Assembly (NCBI GenBank): GCA_051011595.1
Contig: JBPCTQ010000301.1
Coordinates: 1-32,542 of the forward strand
Source: JAOUEE01 sp051011595
GTDB lineage: Bacteria > Actinomycetota > Acidimicrobiia > Acidimicrobiales > SHLQ01
DNA length: 32,542 nucleotides
Direction: 5' to 3'
The position numbers and the translations under genes are program-made. The notes below the pieces were generated by a model. That model saw only the letters and a program-made list of their open reading frames with translations. It was not told the origin of the DNA and did not search any database. This document shows positions 16,031 to 23,666 of this stretch, in pieces; within the stretch, counting starts at the first letter, position 1, and every line of letters starts with the position of its first letter.

Positions 16031-17995
16031 TCAGGGTTGTCCGGGTTCGGTGACTTCGGTGGCGCCCGGCCAGGCAGTGGAGATCTGGGCCATGGTGCCG
16101 GTATCGCCGGCCGGAGCGTCGACCAGGTCGTCGAGGTCGACCACTTCGTGTTCTTCGGCGGTGGACGCGTCGGAGCCGCCCGATGGTGTGGGAGATGGGC
16201 TCGGCGCGGGTGCCGTTGCCGGCTGCTCACCACCACCAGGGGCGTCGACCAGCCGGAGGCTGACCGGCTGACCGAGGTGGGCGGTGAAGGCGGCGCCCAC
16301 CTCTTCGGCGGCGTCCTGGCAACGGGTGCGAAGGGGCGCAGGTGGGGCGAACTCCACCACGTCGGCGCCCACGGCCACGAACTGTCCGGCGTCGAACATG
16401 GCGCCGGTCTTCTTCGACAGCGACGCCTTGACCGGTCCGGCCCATGCTTCGGCCACCTGTTCGAGGGTGAAGGGCTGGGCGCTGCCGGCCGCGGCAGCCG
16501 GAGCGGGGGTTTCGTCGGGCAGCGGCGCCTCGACAACGGGCTCCGGTTCGTCGGGTGGCGGCTCGGCCGGCGGCGGAGCGTCTTCGACGGGGGGTGGCGG
16601 AGCATCCTCAGCCGGCGCGGGGGCAGCGGCGGGAGCCGGCGGGGCTGGTGCCGCGGACTGCTCGTCGCTCGGCGGTGTCGGCGGCGCGGCCGCGGGTTTG
16701 TCCTTGCCCTTGCGGGCCAAAGCGGCCCGGGCACCATCGGCCGGTCGGGAGCCGCTCGGCTCGGTACTGGGCGGCGGCGCGGGCGGGGCGACCGGTTCGT
16801 CGGCCGTTGCCGGCTCCGCCGAACCCTCACCGCCAGAAGGAGCCGGCGTGGCGGGAGGCGTCGGCACCTGGGCCGGGGCCGGAACCGGGGTGCCCGTCGC
16901 CAGCTGCTGTTCGAGGGCGGCGATGCGCCGCGTGAGCCCTTCGACCGAGGTGTCGGCATCGGGTCGGGTGAGCCGCACCAGGGCAACTTCGAGATCGATG
17001 CGGGGATCCGGTGACTGTCGCATGTCGATGAGCGCCGTGCCGATCACGTCGAGCGCCCGGGTGATGACCGGCGGGCTCAGCTGCTCGGCGAAAAGGTCGG
17101 CCTGCTCGCGGTCGTGGGCCGACAGTTGGGTTCGGGGCGCCCCCATGGTGGTGAGGAACACGGCCCGCAGCGCATCGATGAGCGACTCGCCGATGACTCG
17201 GGGATCGCGGCCCTGCTCGACCGCCCCGGCCACCGCACCAATGGCGACGGCCGCGTCCTGGTCGGCCAGGGCCTGCAACAACACGGCCGTGGATGTGTCG
17301 GCTTGCGCCACTCCCCCGGCTGCCACCACCTGATCGAGCGCCGACAGGGTGTCGCGAGCCGAGCCCCCGCCGGCCCGCACCACGTGATCGACCGCCTCGT
17401 CGTCGATGTCGAGCCCGGCGTCTTCTCCGATCCAACGCACGTGCTCGGACAACTCGTCGGCCCCCAACAGGGTGAGCTCGAGGTGCTGGGTGCGGCTGCG
17501 GATGGTGGCGACGACCTTGTGGGGTTCGGTGGTGGCCAGCACGAACACCACGTGGTCGGGGGGTTCCTCGAGTGTCTTCAACAGGGCGTTCTCGGCGCCC
17601 TTCGACAACATGTGCACCTCGTCGAGCAGGTACACCTTGTGGCGACCGGGCGTGCCGAGGTTGACCTTCTCGATGAGGCGGCGCATGTCCTCGACGCCGT
17701 TGTTGGAGGCGGCGTCGAGCTCGTGCAGGTCGAATGATGTGCCGGCGTCGATGGCCAGACACGACTCGCACGTGCAGTCGGGTTCGCCGTCGGCCGGGTT
17801 CTCGCAGTTGAGGACCTTGGCCAGGATGCGGGCCAGGGTGGTCTTGCCCGTTCCCCGGGGGCCGCTGAGCAGGTAGGCGTGGCCGACGCGGTCTTCTCGA
17901 ACCGCGTTCTGGAGGGCGGCGATGACGTGTTGTTGGCCCCGCACATCGGCGAATCGGCCGGGTCGGTAACGCCGGTACAGCGACTGGTACTCCAT
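16031..17995 (-). CDS. dnaX: DNA polymerase III subunit gamma/tau
   Basis: A 654-residue clamp-loader ATPase beginning MEYQSLYRRYRP. Walker A GPRGTGKT is at residues 45-52, the zinc cysteines are C64, C74, C76 and C79, Walker B DEVH is at 125-128, and the arginine-finger region is TIRSRTQ. After about residue 370 comes a long Pro/Ala/Glu-rich linker, then a C-terminal domain (about 530-620) beginning LEQVAEAWAG, the tau part that contacts the polymerase. No A-rich slippery sequence is seen, so a frameshifted gamma form is not indicated. The ATG at 17995 matches the family's usual start; the frame remains open further upstream but that part is not conserved. A TAGGCT box 8 nt upstream may give a leaderless mRNA. 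Confidence 0.96.
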   Translation of the reverse strand: MEYQSLYRRYRPGRFADVRGQQHVIAALQNAVREDRVGHAYLLSGPRGTGKTTLARILAKVLNCENPADGEPDCTCESCLAIDAGTSFDLHELDAASNNGVEDMRRLIEKVNLGTPGRHKVYLLDEVHMLSKGAENALLKTLEEPPDHVVFVLATTEPHKVVATIRSRTQHLELTLLGADELSEHVRWIGEDAGLDIDDEAVDHVVRAGGGSARDTLSALDQVVAAGGVAQADTSTAVLLQALADQDAAVAIGAVAGAVEQGRDPRVIGESLIDALRAVFLTTMGAPRTQLSAHDREQADLFAEQLSPPVITRALDVIGTALIDMRQSPDPRIDLEVALVRLTRPDADTSVEGLTRRIAALEQQLATGTPVPAPAQVPTPPATPAPSGGEGSAEPATADEPVAPPAPPPSTEPSGSRPADGARAALARKGKDKPAAAPPTPPSDEQSAAPAPPAPAAAPAPAEDAPPPPVEDAPPPAEPPPDEPEPVVEAPLPDETPAPAAAAGSAQPFTLEQVAEAWAGPVKASLSKKTGAMFDAGQFVAVGADVVEFAPPAPLRTRCQDAAEEVGAAFTAHLGQPVSLRLVDAPGGGEQPATAPAPSPSPTPSGGSDASTAEEHEVVDLDDLVDAPAGDTGTMAQISTAWPGATEVTEPGQP

Positions 17996-18003
17996 CGGTG
18001 CGG

Positions 18004-18009
18004 AGCCTA
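18004..18009 (-). promoter_or_regulatory. Possible -10 box (TAGGCT) of dnaX
   Basis: TAGGCT lies 8 nt before the dnaX ATG, and no Shine-Dalgarno sequence is present between them. A leaderless dnaX transcript is possible. No clear -35 is seen. The remaining 260 bp up to the SRP RNA show no other gene. Confidence 0.35.
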
Positions 18010-18269
18010 CCCAGCCCGGACCGACCCCGGGGCCGGTGCGGCCCACCCCAACGCACCCCCCGCCGATCTGGCGTCCCTGGTGCTGCTCCTGTGCGCACAA
18101 GTGACGCAATTTGCAGCGCCTCCGGCGGGAGCGAGGGACGAGCGACCAGTCAGCCCCAGTCCATTCGGTCGGGGCGGCGACGTTGCGAGCGCCAGCGAGC
18201 AACTCGAAGGAACTCCCGAGGCGCCCTGCGCCGAAGAGTTCCCCGGATCCCGACCCCGCGGAAAAACAC

Positions 18270-18405
18270 GGCCCGTTCTCGAAAGTGACGGCCAGGCGAT
18301 CTGCGGCACACCGGAGGTTTCGCTGAGAGCTGCTGCCTTCCGGCCCTGACCCGATTCACGAGCTCCAGTTGCACAGGGCCCGACCGTCACATTCCAGAAC
18401 GGGCC
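18270..18405 (-). ncRNA. ffs: Signal recognition particle RNA (small bacterial type)
   Basis: The minus strand carries the domain IV signature GGGCCGGAAGGCAGCAGC (18329-18346), with the symmetric and asymmetric loops that bind Ffh. The ends pair: GGCCCGTTCT (18405-18396) with AGAACGGGCC (18279-18270), and GTGACGG with CCGTCAC just inside. This gives a rod of about 136 nt. A run of five Ts follows the 3' end directly (18262-18266), so the terminal stem probably also acts as terminator. Its place upstream of dnaX-ybaB-recR matches the order known from Bacillus (scr-dnaX-yaaK-recR). The RNA guides membrane proteins to the translocon. Confidence 0.95.
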
Positions 18406-18412
18406 GATCATC

Positions 18413-18441
18413 AGGATAGCGCCCTGGTTGGAGACACCACA
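18413..18441 (-). promoter_or_regulatory. Promoter of the SRP RNA gene
   Basis: TATCCT (18413-18418) lies 7 nt before the first paired base of the RNA. A weak TGTGGT is found 17 nt further upstream. Position and spacing support the call; the -35 is poor. Confidence 0.5.
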
Positions 18442-18455
18442 GCACGACGGGCCGC

Positions 18456-18461
18456 TACCCT
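18456..18461 (+). promoter_or_regulatory. Possible -10 box (TACCCT) of the tRNA-Ser gene
   Basis: TACCCT lies about 32 nt before the mature tRNA 5' end, which would give a short leader for RNase P to remove. No convincing -35 is seen. It is back to back with the SRP RNA promoter. Confidence 0.3.
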
Positions 18462-18493
18462 GACCGAGTCCTGATTGCTCGTCGATCAGGGTC

Positions 18494-18578
18494 GGAGGAG
18501 TGCGAGAGCGGCCGAATCGGCACGCTTGGAAAGCGTGTGTAGGGCAACCTACCGTGGGTTCGAATCCCACCTCCTCCG
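18494..18578 (+). tRNA. tRNA-Ser (anticodon GGA)
   Basis: The 85-nt cloverleaf has acceptor arms GGAGGAG and CTCCTCC with discriminator G, and an anticodon stem CACGC/GCGTG holding TTGGAAA. It also has a long class II variable arm (GTAGG-GCAA-CCTAC) and a T loop GTGGG-TTCGAAT-CCCAC. The anticodon GGA reads UCC and UCU. CCA is not encoded. It is divergent from the SRP RNA gene. Confidence 0.97.
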
Positions 18579-18809
18579 CGCCGTTCCTCGCAAGCTCGTC
18601 ACTAACCGCCTTTCCTCGCAAGACTCGGAAACGCCTTCCCCCACGCGCCCAGCGGCTCCAATCGAATCCCACCTCCCCGCGCCGGTCTCGGTTCTGACGA
18701 ACCGAAGCCCTAACGGAGTTGCTCGCTGACGCTCCCAACATCTGCCACACCGCGCTCAACGGTTCACCGCCTTCCCACCAGGACCGCGCCGGTCTCCGTT
18801 CTGACAAAC
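18561..18809 (+). repeat. Duplicated tRNA 3' end and nested direct repeats
   Basis: The last part of the tRNA plus flank (18561-18583) recurs at 18663-18684 with a one-base indel and one mismatch region. TTCCTCGCAAG occurs at 18584 and 18612. The sequence following the second tRNA fragment (18677-18702) recurs at 18784-18809 with two mismatches. No integrase gene is near. The 318 bp between the tRNA and the GGDEF-EAL gene hold nothing else recognisable. Confidence 0.7.
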
Positions 18810-18896
18810 GAGCGAGGTCACAGGAGCGGTAGGTGCGAAGTCTCGGCGTCGTGACTTGATTTCAGTAGCCCGGCGGATGCGCCGATACCACCCACG

Positions 18897-20756
18897 ATGC
18901 GCCACACGTGGCTGCAGCGGGAAGACCCGCCGTGGAAACCCGAGCTGTTCCAGTTCTTCCTGCGAACGCGCCTGCCCTGGCTGGCCACGCTGTCGATCGC
19001 CATTCTCGTCACGGTCGACACGGGTGAGATGCTGCCGTGGTTGCTGGCCCTCCTGGCCTCAGTCCTGCTCGTCAACCTGGCCACCTATCGCCAGGCCGTC
19101 GTCCGCACCAAGGTGCCGGCGGTGATGGGCCTGATCGACGTGGTCAGCCCGATGTTGTTGACGATCTGGATTCCAGGTCTGGTCTATCCAGCGCTGACGA
19201 TCTCGGTCATGGCGGCCATCCTCGCCCGCCTGGCCTACGGACCTCGCATCGCCATGGCCGGCGTGGGGATTGTGGTGGGTTGGTCGGTTGCTCTCGCTGT
19301 CGTGCACCCCATGCCCTGGCTCCCGATTTCGATCATGGTGTACTCCGCCACCGCGACCCGGTCGGTCATCGGGTTGGGGGTGTTGACCCGCCGAGAGATT
19401 CGGATCGCTGAACGCCTGCGAGAGCTTGTTGAGCTCGATGAACTCACGGGGCTCTCCAATCGGGCCTCGCTCATCCGACAACTGGGCGAGCACCTCGATT
19501 CGATGGGCGATGGCGATTGCTTGGGACTTCTCTACCTGGATCTCGACCGGTTCAAGGAGATCAACGATGGGCTGGGTCACCACCACGGAGATCGGCTTCT
19601 CGTCGAAGTCGCCAAGCGGCTACGCAGCTCCGTTCCGGGTGGCGTCGTCGCACGAATGGGCGGCGACGAGTTTGCGGTGGTCGTGGCTGTCGAAGACGTC
19701 GATGCGGCCATCGCCATCGGTGATCAGATCGCTGAACAAATCGCCGCGCCGATCACGCTGGACGACCTGCCGATCACCACCGGGGCGAGCGTCGGCATTG
19801 CGCTGGCCCCTGCGCACAGCCGCGAGGCAGCCGGTCTGATCAAGCGGGCCGACATCGCCATGTACCGCGCCAAAGCCGAACGCGGCACCGTGACCCTCTA
19901 CGAACCGGGTGACGCCACCCGGTCGGCCATGCGCCTTCACGCCATCAGCGGCATCAGCGAGGCTGCGTCAGGCAACCAATTGTGCCTTGCCTACCAGCCT
20001 CTCGTGGAGCTCGAGACCGGCCGCATTCGATCTTTCGAAGCTCTCGTCCGCTGGGACCATCCCGCCCACGGCATCCTTCCGCCGGCTGCCTTCATTGAGC
20101 TGGCCGAGATGACCGGCGCCATTTCCGACATCTCCCGCTGGGTGCTGCGGCGGGCCATGGCCGACTGCGCGCAATGGCGCAACGCCGGCCACGACATCGC
20201 GGTGTCGATCAACGTTTCGATGATCGACCTCGAACGGGGCTGGCTCGGGTCCGAACTCGACGACCTGCTCGACACCCACCAGCTCGATCCTTCGGCCGTC
20301 ACGCTCGAGCTCACCGAAACCGCCGCGATCCGCCACCTCGATCGCGTGGCCAACCTGCTGACCAGCGTGGCCGACCGCGGCGTTCGACTATCGGTCGACG
20401 ACTTCGGCGCCGGCCACACGTCGCTCACCTACCTGCGCGAACTCCCCGTGCAACAGGTCAAGATCGACGGTGCGTTCACCCGCCGGGTCGGAGACACGAT
20501 GTCGCGAGAGATCATCGTTGCCCTGGTCGGGCTCGGGGAACGCACTGGCATCGACATCGTCGCCGAGGGCCTCGAGGTGGCGAGCACCGTTCAGTACGCC
20601 ACCGATCTCGGATGTCGACTGGGCCAGGGTTTCCAGCTCGGTCGGCCGGCTCCCGTGAGCGCACTCCGGTTCGGTGCAGTCGAATCCGGGCGCCTCGCCC
20701 CGGTTCCGAATCAGCTCGCCGAACTCCGCGTCGCCGACACCCCCCGCTTCTGGTAG
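18897..20756 (+). CDS. Membrane-bound GGDEF-EAL cyclic-di-GMP protein
   Basis: The 619 residues start with an integral membrane part of about five helices (roughly 26-160), followed by a GGDEF domain whose motif is intact (255-259), and an EAL domain with intact EAL (381-383), SINVS, DDFGAG (501-506) and QVKIDG. Both diguanylate cyclase and phosphodiesterase activities are thus possible. No RxxD inhibitory site precedes GGDEF, so product inhibition of the usual kind is not expected. The membrane part resembles no sensor I can name. No good Shine-Dalgarno sequence is seen before the ATG. The last two codons and the TAG stop fall inside the left arm of a palindromic repeat, so the C-terminus (FW) is encoded by the repeat. 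Confidence 0.92.
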   Translation: MRHTWLQREDPPWKPELFQFFLRTRLPWLATLSIAILVTVDTGEMLPWLLALLASVLLVNLATYRQAVVRTKVPAVMGLIDVVSPMLLTIWIPGLVYPALTISVMAAILARLAYGPRIAMAGVGIVVGWSVALAVVHPMPWLPISIMVYSATATRSVIGLGVLTRREIRIAERLRELVELDELTGLSNRASLIRQLGEHLDSMGDGDCLGLLYLDLDRFKEINDGLGHHHGDRLLVEVAKRLRSSVPGGVVARMGGDEFAVVVAVEDVDAAIAIGDQIAEQIAAPITLDDLPITTGASVGIALAPAHSREAAGLIKRADIAMYRAKAERGTVTLYEPGDATRSAMRLHAISGISEAASGNQLCLAYQPLVELETGRIRSFEALVRWDHPAHGILPPAAFIELAEMTGAISDISRWVLRRAMADCAQWRNAGHDIAVSINVSMIDLERGWLGSELDDLLDTHQLDPSAVTLELTETAAIRHLDRVANLLTSVADRGVRLSVDDFGAGHTSLTYLRELPVQQVKIDGAFTRRVGDTMSREIIVALVGLGERTGIDIVAEGLEVASTVQYATDLGCRLGQGFQLGRPAPVSALRFGAVESGRLAPVPNQLAELRVADTPRFW

Positions 20757-20794
20757 TGCAGCGACACAGACAGGCTGTCGCTGCACTACCAGAA
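20748..20794 (+). repeat. REP-like palindrome, copy 1 (perfect)
   Basis: The 19-nt arm TTCTGGTAGTGCAGCGACA (20748-20766) and its exact complement (20776-20794) flank the 9-nt loop CAGACAGGC. Outside lie CACCCCCCGC and GCGGGGGTG, which could pair as a second stem. It overlaps the stop codon of the GGDEF-EAL gene. Confidence 0.9.
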
Positions 20795-20889
20795 CCATGG
20801 GCGGGGGTGCCGCGCCTCCCACATCTGAGCAGGCGATCGTGGGCCCAACTAAAGTCGACCGCGGGGGACGACAGAGATTGGGGATTGGT

Positions 20890-21546
20890 ATGCGGGGTCC
20901 AAAGATCGTCCTGACCGGGCGACGAATGGTTGCTACAGCGGCGATTGTGGCCGTGCTCGCCGCCGGCTGTGGCAGTGACGACGATGACGATGCTGCCGGG
21001 ACGTCCGACTCGAACGGGTCGACCAGCGTGGCGACAACGGCAGCACCACCCGAAACCACGGCTGCACCTGCCACCACCGTGGCGCCGACCACCGTTGCCG
21101 AGTCGAACACCATCGAGGTGCTGGCTACCGACTACGCATTCAGTGGGATACCGGAAACCATCGCCGCCGGCACCGAGCTCACGTTGTTCAACGAGTCCAC
21201 CGAAGAGGTGCACGAGGTCCTGGCCTTCAAGGTGGCCGAGGGAGAGGAACGCAGCCTGGCCGAATTGGTGGCGTTGCCGCCCGAAGAGGTGGAGGCGGTC
21301 ACCGAACTGCGCGGCGTGCTCGTCGCTTATCCCGGCGAAGCCGGTTTCGCCCCTGAGGGCCCCGTGGTGCTCGAAGAGCCGGGACGGTATGCGTTCCTCT
21401 GTCTGATCCCCACCGGGGCCGATCCGGTCGTCTATCGCGAGACGGTCGATGCCAACATCGAAGCCGGCATTCCCGGGCCGCCCGACGTGGAGGGTGGCCC
21501 TCCGCACGTGGTGGAGGGAATGTTCGCCCAAGCCATCGTCGAGTAG
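20890..21546 (+). CDS. Cupredoxin-like lipoprotein
   Basis: The 218-residue precursor has a lipoprotein signal ending VLAAGC (C27), an acidic run and a Thr/Ala/Pro-rich linker. From about residue 75 it has a cupredoxin-like beta domain (TIEVLATDYAFSGIP...AGTELTLFNES). Candidate type 1 copper ligands are the histidine of VHEVLAF, the cysteine of YAFLCLIP, and the histidine and methionine of PPHVVEGM. In plastocyanin-like proteins the second histidine follows the cysteine by three residues; here 35 residues intervene. Copper binding and electron transfer outside the membrane are inferred. The ATG at 20890 is chosen for the signal peptide and the GGGGA upstream. Palindromes lie on both sides of the gene. 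Confidence 0.75.
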   Translation: MRGPKIVLTGRRMVATAAIVAVLAAGCGSDDDDDAAGTSDSNGSTSVATTAAPPETTAAPATTVAPTTVAESNTIEVLATDYAFSGIPETIAAGTELTLFNESTEEVHEVLAFKVAEGEERSLAELVALPPEEVEAVTELRGVLVAYPGEAGFAPEGPVVLEEPGRYAFLCLIPTGADPVVYRETVDANIEAGIPGPPDVEGGPPHVVEGMFAQAIVE

Positions 21547-21573
21547 GGGTAGGCCCGACCCCGCCCTCGGCGC

Positions 21574-21620
21574 TTCTGGTAGTGCCGCGACACGGCCACG
21601 CTGTCGCTGCACTACCAGAA
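21574..21620 (+). repeat. REP-like palindrome, copy 2
   Basis: Same 19-9-19 layout as copy 1: arms 21574-21592 and 21602-21620, 18 of 19 positions complementary, loop CGGCCACGC. It begins 27 nt after the stop of the cupredoxin-like gene. Confidence 0.88.
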
Positions 21621-21667
21621 CCGGGGCGTGACGGGAACTGGTGGGCCTCGGGCGGCGTCGAATCGGC

Positions 21668-22147
21668 ATGACCCTCCGACTGCTCCTCGCCGTATCGACC
21701 GTCTGCCTGATCGGCACCAGCTGTGGAGCCGACGCCGAAGCGTTCGACTCCCCCACCACCATTATCCCAATCGTCGACACCACCGAACGCGATCCGACAG
21801 CACCCTCGCCGACATCCCTTCCCGACCCCATCGACCCGGCCAACACGGTGGTCGTGATGGGGCGCCCTCACCAGGTGTCCGACACCGTGATGGTGACGTT
21901 CGACGCGGTGACCGAGGACAGCCGTTGCCCGGGTGACGGGGATGTGCAGTGTGCGTGGGAGGGCGAACTGTCGGGCACCATCACCTGGTCGGACGATGGT
22001 GTCGATCACCCACTCGATTTGATCTGGGCCTACCACCACGACCCGACCATCACTTCCGACGGCAACCATCAGGTCGGCCTGTGGGACGTGGTCCGAACCG
22101 ACGACGGCCACGTCGTTGCCCACCTGCGCATCGACACCCTCACCTGA
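21668..22147 (+). CDS. Secreted SRCP-motif protein, probable lipoprotein
   Basis: The 159 residues begin with a signal peptide (MTLRLLLAVSTVCLIGTSC), the cysteine at residue 19 standing in an atypical lipobox (GTSC). A Thr/Pro-rich linker leads to a small domain containing EDSRCPGDGDVQCAWEGE. This matches a motif I know from uncharacterised bacterial secreted proteins (DSRCP...C-x-W-x-G-E), whose two cysteines may form a disulphide. No function is established. An upstream GTG at 21641 is possible but does not improve the signal peptide. Palindromes again flank the gene on both sides. Confidence 0.7.
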   Translation: MTLRLLLAVSTVCLIGTSCGADAEAFDSPTTIIPIVDTTERDPTAPSPTSLPDPIDPANTVVVMGRPHQVSDTVMVTFDAVTEDSRCPGDGDVQCAWEGELSGTITWSDDGVDHPLDLIWAYHHDPTITSDGNHQVGLWDVVRTDDGHVVAHLRIDTLT

Positions 22148-22160
22148 ACCCACCCCCCGC

Positions 22161-22207
22161 TTCTGGTAGTGCCACGACAGGGCCAGGCTGACGCTGCACT
22201 ACCAGAA
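22161..22207 (+). repeat. REP-like palindrome, copy 3
   Basis: Arms 22161-22179 and 22189-22207, 16 of 19 positions complementary, loop GGGCCAGGC. It begins 13 nt after the stop of the SRCP-motif gene. The right arm is almost the same as in all copies; most changes are in the left arm. Confidence 0.88.
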
Positions 22208-22221
22208 CGATCGGGCGCGCA

Positions 22222-22268
22222 TTCTGGTAGTGCCATGACAGGGCCAGGCTGACGCTGCACTACCAGAA
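22222..22268 (+). repeat. REP-like palindrome, copy 4, in tandem with copy 3
   Basis: Arms 22222-22240 and 22250-22268 with the same loop (GGGCCAGGC) and the same right arm as copy 3. It is repeated directly with a 61-bp period that includes a flanking CGATCGGG. Confidence 0.88.
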
Positions 22269-22323
22269 CGATCGGGGTCAGAATCGGGTGGTGGGGGTGG
22301 TCGGCGGGTGCGAGGATGCGGGT

Positions 22324-23373
22324 ATGACGGCAACCATCGCGGTGGGTACCGACAAGGGCCTGTTCCTGGTCGACAAGAACGGCTCGGGATGGTCGGTGAG
22401 CGACCCCCAGTTCCTCGGTTGGCGGGTGACGGCGTTCGAACAACTCCAATCGGGTTCGTTCCTGGCCGGCACTACCAGCGAGTGGTTCGGCCCCGCCGTG
22501 CAGCGCAGCCCCGACGCCCGGACGTGGACCCAGGTGGCACCCGGCCCCCGATTCGGTCCCGACGACGGCGCCGAGCTCCAGCAGATGTGGCGATTCCACG
22601 AGACACCCGACGCGGTCTATCTCGGCGTCGCCGAGGCCGGGTTGTTCCGATCCGACGACGAAGGCCTCCAGTGGCACCACGTGAGCGGTCTGCGCAACCA
22701 CCCGTCGGCCAGCATCTGGGAACCGGGTGCCGGAGGTATGTGTGCCCACAGCATCCTCCATCACCCTTCCGACCACGACCGCATGTGGGTGGGGGTCTCG
22801 GCCGTTGGGGTGTTCCGCACCGACAACGGCGGTGACAGCTGGGAGCTCAAGAACAGCGGCGTCGAGGTCACCGGCCCACCCGAGGCGAGCACCGGACACG
22901 ACATCGGCTACTGCGTGCACGCCCTGGCCCTCGACCCCAACGACCCCGATGTGTTGTACCGCCAGGATCACCGCGGCCTCTACCGCACCGACGACGGCGC
23001 CGACACCTGGCTCGATGCCAACGACGGCGTGCCGTCGAGGTTCGGCTTCCCGCTGGTGATGGATCACAGCACCGGCAACCTGTTCGCCGTGCCCCAGACG
23101 AGCGACGAACACCGAGTGCCAGTCGACGGCAGGCTACGTATCTACCGCAGCGACGACGGCGCCCGCAGCTGGCACGACTCAAGTGACGGTCTGGCGGCCG
23201 CGCCCGGCTACGCCGGTGTGCTGCGCACCTCCATGACCACCGACAACGCCGGTCTGGTGGCCTTTGGAACCACCAGCGGTGAACTGTGCATCAGCGAGGA
23301 CTCGGGCCAGTCGTGGACCGCGGTCGACGCCACCCTGCCCCGGATCTTCTGCGTGGCCACCGCCACCTTCTGA
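22324..23373 (+). CDS. Asp-box (BNR) beta-propeller, sialidase-like
   Basis: The 349 residues carry at least four Asp-box motifs, S/T-x-D-x-G-x-x-W: RSDDEGLQW, RTDNGGDSW, RTDDGADTW and RSDDGARSW, with SEDSGQSW near the end. Such motifs mark the outer turns of sialidase-type six-bladed propellers. There is no signal peptide and the first strand (TATIAVGTDKGLF) starts at once, so it is cytoplasmic. It is unlikely to be a true sialidase: the catalytic arginine triad was not recognised. The stop overlaps the ATG of the MoaD/ThiS-like gene by one base (TGATG), a pairing I recall from other actinobacteria, which suggests a joint role. Confidence 0.85.
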   Translation: MTATIAVGTDKGLFLVDKNGSGWSVSDPQFLGWRVTAFEQLQSGSFLAGTTSEWFGPAVQRSPDARTWTQVAPGPRFGPDDGAELQQMWRFHETPDAVYLGVAEAGLFRSDDEGLQWHHVSGLRNHPSASIWEPGAGGMCAHSILHHPSDHDRMWVGVSAVGVFRTDNGGDSWELKNSGVEVTGPPEASTGHDIGYCVHALALDPNDPDVLYRQDHRGLYRTDDGADTWLDANDGVPSRFGFPLVMDHSTGNLFAVPQTSDEHRVPVDGRLRIYRSDDGARSWHDSSDGLAAAPGYAGVLRTSMTTDNAGLVAFGTTSGELCISEDSGQSWTAVDATLPRIFCVATATF

Positions 23374-23654
23374 TGGCCCGCGTCCCGGTGCGTATTCCCC
23401 GGTTGCTGGCCGATATGGCCGGCACCGGCCGCACCATCACCGTCGACGCCACCACCGCGGCGCAAGCCGTCGATGCCCTGTGCACCGAGGTCCCGGCACT
23501 GCGGGTGCACGTGTTCGACGACGACGGCGATGTGCGCCGCCACGTCAACATCTTCGTGCGGGGCGAGATCGCCAAAGGCCCCGGATCACTCGACGGCCAG
23601 CTCGACGACGGCGACGAGGTGGCGGTCGTCCAAGCGGTGTCGGGCGGCGCCTGA
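23373..23654 (+). CDS. MoaD/ThiS-family ubiquitin-like protein ending GGA
   Basis: This 93-residue protein has a beta-grasp pattern: VRIPRLLADMAG, TVDATTAAQAVDALC, HVNIFVRGE and LDDGDEVAVVQAVSGGA. MoaD and ThiS carry sulphur as a thiocarboxylate on a C-terminal Gly-Gly. Here one alanine follows the di-glycine, so either a protease must trim it or the thiocarboxylate chemistry is not used. Translation is coupled to the propeller gene upstream. Roles in molybdopterin or cysteine synthesis, or in protein modification, are all possible. Confidence 0.85.
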   Translation: MARVPVRIPRLLADMAGTGRTITVDATTAAQAVDALCTEVPALRVHVFDDDGDVRRHVNIFVRGEIAKGPGSLDGQLDDGDEVAVVQAVSGGA

Positions 23655-23666
23655 CCGGCGCTGCGT

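Noticed and set aside
16031..17995. Programmed frameshift producing a short DnaX form
   Set aside because: No A-rich slippery heptamer was found at the expected place; the linker is encoded by GC-rich Pro/Ala codons.
20748..20794. Palindrome copy 1 as a rho-independent terminator
   Set aside because: No T tract follows on either strand, and the loop and arm lengths are conserved with other copies, which fits a repeat family better.
22161..22268. Two near-identical tandem units as a minimal CRISPR array
   Set aside because: The units are palindromes sharing flanks, the interval between them is only 14 nt, no cas gene is present, and copies also occur singly after other genes.
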